NCBI GenBank assembly: GCA_964409675.1
Contig: CAYPEF010000013.1
Span: forward strand, 1 to 31,544
Source: CAYMDD01 sp964409675
Lineage (GTDB): Bacteria > Pseudomonadota > Alphaproteobacteria > Rickettsiales > SXRF01
DNA: 31,544 nt
Direction of reading: 5' to 3'
This document shows, piece by piece, positions 25,972 to 31,544 of the stretch. Position numbers and translations under genes: made by a program. Under the pieces are notes generated by a model. The model did no database searches. It was not told where the DNA came from and saw only the letters and a program-made list of their open reading frames with translations. The number at the start of each line of letters is the position of its first letter. Within the stretch, counting starts at the first letter, position 1.

Positions 25972-26767
25972 AGCGGTACTCGAATTCCTTGGCGTACTTT
26001 TCAAGGTGCTGACTGGAAACGTGGATGTGCGTACCGCGAATCGCCTTTTGTAAATGGAACCAGTAGCCTTCGATACTGTTAACGTGAATGGCGCCAACAG
26101 CGGATTCACCCCGGCTATGATTGACAGTTTTGTGAGCGTATCCCTTTGCTCCCAAGCCACGATACGAAAGCAGTTCGTCGGTATGGACTTCCGCACCCTT
26201 GGCAACGTTCTGCTCAACAATCGGGTGTAGGGTCGAACGCTTCACGTCCGGGATAACTTTCGTCATCACCTTGCCATCACGTTCCATCATGCCGACAACG
26301 GTTGTTTTACCTGCCGCACCCCTGCCACGCTTGCCGGGGCGTTTGCCGCCGATCATCGTTTCGTCAATTTCCACGATGCCGGAGAGCGGGTCTTCGCCGT
26401 CCACCTTCGCCATGTGATTGCGAATCTGATGCCCCATACGCCAAGCGCACTTGTAAGTAACGCCCAACTGGCGTTGCAGTTCCTTGGCGGATACGCCGTG
26501 GCGGGTGACGGTGAACAGATACATGGCATAGAACCATGATTGCAACGAGGTGCGGGAATCCTCGAATAACGTGCCTACCGTTGGGTGGATGTGGTTGCCG
26601 CACCACTGGCACGCATAGGCACGGACTTCCTTCAGCGGATACCACTTCGCCGAGCGATTGCATTTCGGGCATTCATGGCCTTGGCCGAACCGCACGTTAA
26701 AAAGGTGTTCGAGGCAGGAATCATCTGTCGGGAATTGCTTGAAGAAATCTATTACGGTAGCTTGCAT
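25916..26767 (-). CDS. IS1595-family transposase (ISXO2-like DDE domain)
   Basis: 283 aa. An N-terminal zinc ribbon (C33, C36, C53, C56) precedes a catalytic domain with D135 (IVEIDETMIGG), D197 (EVHTDELLSY) and the third site in NSIEGYWFHLQK (N230/E233). Together these mark the IS1595/ISXO2 transposase family. There is no frameshift or internal stop. AAGGA lies eight bases before the ATG. It runs toward the passenger genes and overlaps the second by 56 bp. Confidence 0.95.
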   Translation of the reverse strand: MQATVIDFFKQFPTDDSCLEHLFNVRFGQGHECPKCNRSAKWYPLKEVRAYACQWCGNHIHPTVGTLFEDSRTSLQSWFYAMYLFTVTRHGVSAKELQRQLGVTYKCAWRMGHQIRNHMAKVDGEDPLSGIVEIDETMIGGKRPGKRGRGAAGKTTVVGMMERDGKVMTKVIPDVKRSTLHPIVEQNVAKGAEVHTDELLSYRGLGAKGYAHKTVNHSRGESAVGAIHVNSIEGYWFHLQKAIRGTHIHVSSQHLEKYAKEFEYRFNRRKIPGVMLPELLSKF

Positions 26768-26811
26768 GGCGATTATCCTTAATATGCATAAACAATAGCA
26801 TACTTATCTAC

Positions 26812-26834
26812 CGTACGTCAAGGGGATAATTGCG
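26812..26834 (-). repeat. Right terminal inverted repeat (23 bp)
   Basis: Perfect reverse complement of the left end. It lies 45 bp upstream of the transposase start, so it may overlap the transposase promoter region. Confidence 0.95.
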
Positions 26835-26842
26835 AAATAGAA
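26835..26842 (+). repeat. Right 8-bp target-site duplication of the IS
   Basis: AAATAGAA, identical to 25146-25153. Confidence 0.95.
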
Positions 26843-26920
26843 TTTTAAGTTACTCGGGTCAACTACTTAGTAATGACAAGTTTATGACAGCCGGAGTATA
26901 AGCACTTAAGGTGCATTGCA

Positions 26921-26949
26921 TTAATACTAAAGAATTTGAAAAATATACT
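26921..26949 (+). promoter_or_regulatory. Predicted promoter of the PLDc_N-like gene
   Basis: TTAATA (26921-26926), 17 bases, TATACT (26944-26949). The leader of about 20 bases ends in GAGGGGG, a strong ribosome site. Sequence match only. Confidence 0.4.
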
Positions 26950-26975
26950 TTTTTTAAAGTTTTTTTGAGGGGGCT

Positions 26976-27164
26976 ATGGGAATTGAAATCGGCCTGATAG
27001 GCGCGCTGGTGCTGGCGCTCGATATTTATGCCATCTGGTGCGTGCTTCAGGAGCGGACATCGGGTGCGTACAAGGTGATCTGGATCATCGCCATTCTGCT
27101 GTTCCCACTGTTTGGCATGCTGCTTTATTTCCTGCTGTTCCGCCAGAAAACGCCGCTGCCTTAA
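26976..27164 (+). CDS. Small PLDc_N-type membrane protein
   Basis: 62 aa with two membrane helices (about 5-24 and 33-54) separated by a short basic loop, ending RQKTPLP. The pattern ALVLALDIYAIWCVL then KVIWIIAILLFPLFGMLLYFLLFR matches the stand-alone phospholipase-D N-terminal (PLDc_N) domain that also begins cardiolipin synthases. No catalytic HKD domain follows. The ribosome site GAGGGGG is strong. Its TAA shares the sequence TTAA with the stop of the convergent DUF1345 gene. Function unknown, inner membrane. Confidence 0.85.
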   Translation: MGIEIGLIGALVLALDIYAIWCVLQERTSGAYKVIWIIAILLFPLFGMLLYFLLFRQKTPLP

Positions 27165-27826
27165 AAAGCGCTGCCGGCGATGTTCACGGCAAGGGCCAGG
27201 ATGAAGGTATTGAAGAAAAACGCCACCACGCTATGAGAGAGCGTTAGCAGGCGCATATGCCGTTCGGTTACCTGCACGTCCGACACTTGGAACGTCATGC
27301 CGACCACAAACGCGAAGTAAAGGAAGTCCCAGTAATTAAGCCTGCAGTCGGATTCATCCTCCTGCGGGAAGCGCAGGCCGCCGCGGAAATGATCTTCGGG
27401 TTCGGATGCGGAAGAGCCGTAATAGCGGTGCGCGTAATGCATGGCAAACAGGGTATGCACCAGCATCCATGATAATATCACCGTGCACACGGCCAGCATG
27501 AGCGGTACGGCATGCTCCCATCCTTTCAGTTCCTTTGACTGCTCCAGAATGGAGAGGATGGAAAACAGGCTGAAAAACGACGCTACCACCAGCATGATCA
27601 GCAGCGGAAATGCGCCGATATCCTGTTGCCGGGCGCGCTTGCGTACGCCTTCGTAATTGCACTGGCGCATCATCGGCACTGCCAGCGCCAGATAGCAAAA
27701 CACGCCGATATCCCAGCCGAGCGCGGCGTTATAGAGTGCATTCTCCAGCGGCTTCAGCCACAGGCAGGCAAGCCCCGCCGCAAGCGCAATCAGGAAGCGG
27801 CCATGGAGCTTGAGGAACAGCGGCAT
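27161..27826 (-). CDS. DUF1345 family membrane protein
   Basis: 221 aa. Five hydrophobic segments are visible. Family signatures include WMLVHTLFAMHYAHRYY, GGLRFP, YWDFLYFAFVVGMTFQVSD and a late FFFNTFILALAVN. Inner-membrane protein of unknown function. The ATG at 27826 lies 5 bp after the mutase stop, so it is likely expressed from the mutase transcript. The frame is open upstream, but that is the mutase coding region. No ribosome site is evident, which fits coupling. Confidence 0.87.
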   Translation of the reverse strand: MPLFLKLHGRFLIALAAGLACLWLKPLENALYNAALGWDIGVFCYLALAVPMMRQCNYEGVRKRARQQDIGAFPLLIMLVVASFFSLFSILSILEQSKELKGWEHAVPLMLAVCTVILSWMLVHTLFAMHYAHRYYGSSASEPEDHFRGGLRFPQEDESDCRLNYWDFLYFAFVVGMTFQVSDVQVTERHMRLLTLSHSVVAFFFNTFILALAVNIAGSAF

Positions 27827-27831
27827 TGTTA

Positions 27832-29997
27832 TTACGCTACTTTCTTCTTTTGCAGCAATCCCAGCACCCGCTCCGCCGCTTGCGGGATATTGGTGCCGGG
27901 GCCGAAGATTTCCGCAACACCAGCTTTCTTCAGGAAATCGTAATCCTGCGCTGGAATCACGCCGCCGCACACTACCTGAATATCCGGCCTGCCGATGGCT
28001 TTCAGCGCGGCGATCAGTTGCGGCACCAGCGTTTTATGTCCGGCGGCGTGGGAAGAAACGCCGATCACGTGCACGTCGTTCTCCACCGCCTGCTTGGCCA
28101 CTTCCTCAGGCGTTTGGAACAAGGGGCCGACATCCACGTCGAATCCCATATCGGCAAACGCAGTGGCGATGACTTTTGCGCCGCGGTCATGCCCGTCCTG
28201 GCCCATCTTGGCTACCAGCAGGCGTGGGCGGCGGCCTTCCTGCTCGGCGAATGTTGCCACGTGCGCGCGGATGGTTTTCAGCCCGTCATTGGTATCGTAC
28301 ACGGCGCTATAAACTCCTGAGATGGTGCGAATATCGGCATGGTAGCGGCCATAGACCTTCTCCAGCGCCGCGGAAATCTCACCCACGGTGGCGCGCGCCC
28401 TGGCGGCTTCCACCGACAGCGCCAGCAGATTGCCGCTGCCTGATTTCGCCGCTTCGGTGAGCGCGTTCAAGGCGGCTTCGCACGCTTTCGCATCGCGTTT
28501 CGCTTTAATGGATTGCAGGCGTTTGATCTGCGCTTCGCGCACCTTGGTGTTGTCCACTTCCAGAATGTCGATGGTGTCTTCTTCCTTCAGCGCGTATTTA
28601 TTGACGCCGACGATCACATCCTCGCCCCGGTCCACACGCGCCTGGCGGCGGGCAGCGGCTTCCTCGATGCGCAGCTTCGGCAATCCGGCTTCGATGGCTT
28701 TAGTCATGCCGCCCAGTTCGTTCACTTCGGCAATTAGTTCTTCCGCCTGTGCAGCAAGCGACTGGGTGAGGGACTCGATGTAATAACTGCCGCCCATCGG
28801 ATCGACCACTTTCGTCACGCCCGATTCCTGCTGGATGATCAGCTGCGTATTGCGGGCGATGCGGGCGGAGAAATCGGTGGGCAGGGCAATGGCTTCATCA
28901 AGCGCGTTGGTGTGTAGGCTTTGCGTGCCGCCCAGCACCGCCGCCATGGCTTCGATGGTGGTGCGAATGACGTTATTATACGGGTCTTTTTCGGTAAGCG
29001 ACACGCCGGAGGTTTGGCAATGCGTGCGCAATGCGCTCGACATGGGATGCTTGGGATTGTATTTCGCCATGGTCTTCGCCCACAGCAGCCGCGCTGCGCG
29101 CAGCTTAGCGATTTCCATGAAAAAATTCATGCCGATGGCGAAGAAGAACGACAGGCGCGGCGCGAATTCATCCACGTTCAGGCCTTTGGAGAGCGCCGCT
29201 TTCACATATTCCTCGCCGTCGGCGATGGTATAGGCCAGCTCCTGCACGGCGGTAGCTCCCGCTTCCTGCATATGGTAGCCGGAGATGGAGATGGAATTGA
29301 ATTTCGGCATGTGCTTCGCCGTGTATTCGATGATGTCGGCCACAATCCGCATGCTCGGCGCGGGGGGGTAGATATAGGTGTTGCTCACCATGAATCCTTT
29401 GAGAATGTCATTCTGGATGGTGCCGGAAAGTTCCTCCGGTTTCGCGCCCTGCTCCAGCCCTGCCACGATATAACTCGCCAGAATCGGTAGCACCGCGCCG
29501 TTCATGGTCATGGAGACGCTCATCTCGTTCAGCGGAATGCCGTCAAAGAGGATTTTCATGTCCTCCACCGAATCAATCGCCACGCCTGCCTTGCCGACAT
29601 CGCCGACCACGCGCGGGTGATCGGAGTCATAGCCCCGGTGGGTGGCAAGGTCGAAGGCGACGGAGAGACCCTTCTGCCCGGCGGCGAGGTTGCGTTTATA
29701 AAAGGCGTTCGATTCCTCGGCGGTGGAGAAGCCGGCATATTGCCGCACCGTCCACGGGCGCACCGTGTACATGGTGGCGCGGGGGCCGCGGATGAACGGC
29801 GCGAAGCCGGGCAGCGTGTCGGTCAGCTCCAGCGCTTCCAGATCGGCAGCCGTGTAAAGCGGCTTGATGGCGATGCCCTCGGGCGTCTGCCAGGTAAGCG
29901 AATCGAGCGGGACCGGCTGGCCGTTTTTATCGACGCCAAGGTCTTTCTGCGCGAGTTTCTGCCAGTCGGGGAGGGTGCGGGGAGAAAAAACAGTCAT
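27832..29997 (-). CDS. scpA: Methylmalonyl-CoA mutase (single-chain, B12-dependent)
   Basis: 721 aa, full length for the large catalytic chain; no small subunit is nearby, so a homodimer is expected. It converts (2R)-methylmalonyl-CoA to succinyl-CoA using adenosylcobalamin. The TIM barrel carries the substrate segment YTVRPWTVRQYAGFSTAEES, SVAFDLATHRGYDSDHP, and FNSISISGYHMQEAGA. The C-terminal cobalamin domain has DGHDRG with lower axial ligand H603, followed by VIGVSSHAAGH and FGPGTNIP. AGGA lies seven bases upstream of the ATG. It serves the same pathway as mce and meaB in this window. The gene has also been called mutB, mcm or bhbA in other species. Confidence 0.96.
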   Translation of the reverse strand: MTVFSPRTLPDWQKLAQKDLGVDKNGQPVPLDSLTWQTPEGIAIKPLYTAADLEALELTDTLPGFAPFIRGPRATMYTVRPWTVRQYAGFSTAEESNAFYKRNLAAGQKGLSVAFDLATHRGYDSDHPRVVGDVGKAGVAIDSVEDMKILFDGIPLNEMSVSMTMNGAVLPILASYIVAGLEQGAKPEELSGTIQNDILKGFMVSNTYIYPPAPSMRIVADIIEYTAKHMPKFNSISISGYHMQEAGATAVQELAYTIADGEEYVKAALSKGLNVDEFAPRLSFFFAIGMNFFMEIAKLRAARLLWAKTMAKYNPKHPMSSALRTHCQTSGVSLTEKDPYNNVIRTTIEAMAAVLGGTQSLHTNALDEAIALPTDFSARIARNTQLIIQQESGVTKVVDPMGGSYYIESLTQSLAAQAEELIAEVNELGGMTKAIEAGLPKLRIEEAAARRQARVDRGEDVIVGVNKYALKEEDTIDILEVDNTKVREAQIKRLQSIKAKRDAKACEAALNALTEAAKSGSGNLLALSVEAARARATVGEISAALEKVYGRYHADIRTISGVYSAVYDTNDGLKTIRAHVATFAEQEGRRPRLLVAKMGQDGHDRGAKVIATAFADMGFDVDVGPLFQTPEEVAKQAVENDVHVIGVSSHAAGHKTLVPQLIAALKAIGRPDIQVVCGGVIPAQDYDFLKKAGVAEIFGPGTNIPQAAERVLGLLQKKKVA

Positions 29998-30133
29998 AAT
30001 CGTCCTGCTAACGGAAATTATGTCGCAACCATAAGCGATTGATGTCTAAAAATGAAGGCTATTCTCAAGCTATGATGGAGATTTTATTTCTCATATACTT
30101 CTCTAAATCTCCCATTGATGCAAGGAGGCTATC

Positions 30134-30757
30134 ATGCAACAGGATAATCAACCTAAAGACACGTTCGCTGCCGCGCCTGTTCCGGAACGGCTGAAGAAGA
30201 ATAAGAAAATTGTTATTATCACCGCCGATAACACGCAGGATCTGGAGTTCTTCTATCCCTATTACCGCCTGAACGAAGAGGGGTACAGCGTGGATGTTGT
30301 CACCCCGCAAGGCGGTGAATTCAAGGGTAAGATGGGTATGGGGCTGAAGGAAACCCAATCCATCGATCAGGTGAATCCCGCCGACTATGAGTTGCTTTAC
30401 ATCCCTGGCGGTAAAGCGCCGGAAGTGTTGCGCAAGGAAGAAAAAGTTATCGCTTTCGTTAAAGAATTCGCCAAATCAGGTAAGCCTATCGCCGCTATTT
30501 GCCACGGCCCGCAGGTGCTGGTCACTGCCGGACTGGTGCAGGGCCGACGCATCGCCGCCTGGCCGGAAGTGCGTCCGGAAATCGAGCAGGCGGGTGGGAC
30601 TTTCGTGAATGAAGCGCTGGTGGAAGACGGCCCGTTCATCACCGGCCGCATGCCGGGCGATCTGCACCGGCACCTGTTCGGCGTGCTGGATTACCTGCAA
30701 GGCAATAAGCAGGCCGCAAAAGCGGCAGCGGAGAGCAAGAAGCAGAGCGCTGCATGA
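30134..30757 (+). CDS. DJ-1/PfpI family protein (class I glutamine-amidotransferase-like)
   Basis: 207 aa. The fold signature is clear: KIVIITADNTQDLEFFYPYY, LYIPGGKAPEVLR, and AAICHGPQVLVTAG with nucleophile C123 and adjacent H124. Members act as proteases, deglycases or stress chaperones; which applies cannot be said. The protein has an extended N-terminus (about 22 residues) and an Ala/Lys-rich tail. AAGGAGG before the ATG is a near-perfect ribosome site. It is divergent from the mutase across about 136 bp and followed by a terminator. Confidence 0.9.
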   Translation: MQQDNQPKDTFAAAPVPERLKKNKKIVIITADNTQDLEFFYPYYRLNEEGYSVDVVTPQGGEFKGKMGMGLKETQSIDQVNPADYELLYIPGGKAPEVLRKEEKVIAFVKEFAKSGKPIAAICHGPQVLVTAGLVQGRRIAAWPEVRPEIEQAGGTFVNEALVEDGPFITGRMPGDLHRHLFGVLDYLQGNKQAAKAAAESKKQSAA

Positions 30758-30762
30758 ATCGT

Positions 30763-30825
30763 ATTAATGCAGGGTGGCATAGTCGGCCGCCCTGCATGCG
30801 CTTTCATGCATTAATCGTTTTTTTT
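30763..30825 (+). terminator. Terminator after the DJ-1/PfpI gene
   Basis: The outer stem ATTAATGCA (30763-30771) pairs with TGCATTAAT (30807-30815), followed by CG and eight T residues. An inner alternative stem ATGCAGGGTGGC with GCCGCCCTGCAT (one G-U) gives a stronger hairpin that competes with the outer one. It overlaps the stop of the convergent mscS-type gene. Confidence 0.75.
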
Positions 30826-31544
30826 CCTCAATGGATCGTGAGAAAACTCAATTCCATTCTCCGCAAACCGCTGGATAATGTCGAACATCACCTCGCTCTG
30901 CGGAACTGCGCGGCCGTCGCGCACGTTGGGAATCCAGAAATTGAGCTGCAGCAGCAGGCCGGTTTCAGTGAATTCACGTAAGGTACACGCAGGTTCCGGC
31001 GAACGCTGGCATTTAGGATGGGATTTGGCGGCCAGAATCATCATCTCGCGGGCTTTTTTCGCGTCTGAATCATATGTTATAAGCGCTTTTACCTCGATGC
31101 GCGCATGTTCGCTGCTGTAGGTCCAGTTGGTGATGCGGGTGTTCATTAATTCATCGTTTGGCACTAGCACTTCGCGGCCTTCAAATGTTTCAATCAGCGC
31201 ATAGCGCATATTAAGCTGGCGCACCCAGCCGAGATTAGTGCCGATTTCCACCAGATCACCAATCTTGATGGACTTTTCCAGTAGCAGGATGACGCCGCTG
31301 ACGAAGTTCGCGGTGATCTTTTGTAAACCAAGACCCGCTCCCACGCCGAGTGCGCCGCCGAAGATAGCAAAGGCGGTGAGGTCGATGCCAAGCGTGTTCA
31401 GCGTGATTAGGAAGGCGAAAAAATACACCGCCACCTTAAAGAATTTCACGATCAGCTCGCGGGCGTTATAGCTCAGGCGCGAATTACCACGCAGATATTG
31501 CTCCAGCGCATGTGAAAGGCCGGAAGCCATCCAGAACACCAGCA
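30811..31544 (-). CDS. MscS-family mechanosensitive channel, N-terminus outside window
   Basis: 244 visible residues, open to the window edge. The pore helix region reads LTAFAIFGGALGVGAGLGLQKI, followed by ANFVSGVILLLEKSIKIGDLVEIG and the beta domain (GWVRQLNMRYALIETFEGREVLVPN). A cytosolic vestibule domain ends EFSHDPLRKKND. Gly/Ala packing in the pore helix is the MscS hallmark. It would release solutes on hypo-osmotic shock. At least one further membrane helix precedes the visible part, so larger YbdG/MscK-like forms are possible. Confidence 0.92.
   Translation of the reverse strand, partial: LVFWMASGLSHALEQYLRGNSRLSYNARELIVKFFKVAVYFFAFLITLNTLGIDLTAFAIFGGALGVGAGLGLQKITANFVSGVILLLEKSIKIGDLVEIGTNLGWVRQLNMRYALIETFEGREVLVPNDELMNTRITNWTYSSEHARIEVKALITYDSDAKKAREMMILAAKSHPKCQRSPEPACTLREFTETGLLLQLNFWIPNVRDGRAVPQSEVMFDIIQRFAENGIEFSHDPLRKKND

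Larger units (their letters stand above)
25154..26834. mobile_element. Complete IS1595-family insertion sequence with passenger genes
   Basis: The 1681-bp element is bounded by 23-bp perfect terminal inverted repeats (25154-25176 and 26812-26834; the left begins CGCAATTATCCCC). Identical 8-bp target duplications flank it. It holds a transposase on the minus strand (25916-26767) and two plus-strand passenger genes (25204-25785, 25786-25971) in convergent arrangement. Base composition is lower in GC than the flanking core genes. Intact ends, intact transposase and perfect duplications suggest a recent insertion. Some IS1595 subgroups are known to carry passengers. Confidence 0.95.

Noticed and set aside
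27827..27970. N-terminal extension of the DUF1345 gene
   Set aside because: It overlaps the conserved mutase C-terminus, and the extension is Arg/Gly/Ser-rich shadow sequence.

Overview
The window comes from an alphaproteobacterium. The evidence is gene content and order: mce–DUF1467–proS, ispDF near dusB–ntrB–ntrC–ntrY–ntrX, sdhE–mfd, a bactofilin, and a fused IspDF. GC is moderately high and operons are tightly packed with many ATGA/GTGA stop-start overlaps. I cannot place it below class level. A run of exactly 100 N (7455-7554) marks a scaffold join, so this is a draft or metagenome assembly.

Layout: 1-119 end of an unknown gene (-). 236-2277 mce, DUF1467 and proS (+). 2393-5210 rmuC and glmU (+). 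5247-7454 ispDF, pgpA and a CinA-type amidase (-, overlapping or abutting). 7455-7554 gap. 7555-8447 an AEC permease (+). 8516-16013 the nitrogen-regulation block dusB-ntrB-ntrC-ntrY-ntrX (+). 16300-17298 a PAS/degenerate-GGDEF protein (-). 17371-21260 sdhE-mfd (+). 21407-22141 bactofilin (+) with a strong terminator. 22412-23383 meaB (-). 23663-24787 an outer-membrane barrel (+). 24880-25095 a small interrupted gene (-). 25154-26834 a complete IS1595-family element with two passenger genes. 26976-27164 a small PLDc_N-like membrane protein (+). 27161-29997 methylmalonyl-CoA mutase and DUF1345 (-). 30134-30757 a DJ-1/PfpI protein (+). 30811-31544 a partial MscS channel (-).

Three genes of the propionyl-CoA to succinyl-CoA route (epimerase, mutase, mutase G-protein chaperone) lie in three separate transcription units. 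The Ntr block encodes two sensor kinases and two AAA+ response regulators. NtrC keeps the GAFTGA loop but has lost the Walker B Asp-Glu. NtrX keeps Walker B but lacks GAFTGA.

The most striking layer is a set of palindromic repeat elements. Their general plan is two hairpins in inverted orientation around a loop. They lie between genes (888-974, 12211-12385, 16075-16283, 22224-22392) and also inside coding sequence. One sits in frame within the mfd helicase domain (19641-19757) and one forms the C-terminal tail of ntrB (10591-10701). The two coding copies are read in the same frame and give related peptides, resembling in principle the protein-invading palindromic elements of Rickettsia. The two longest intergenic copies share an internal hairpin whose outer 9-bp stem differs between copies yet stays fully paired.
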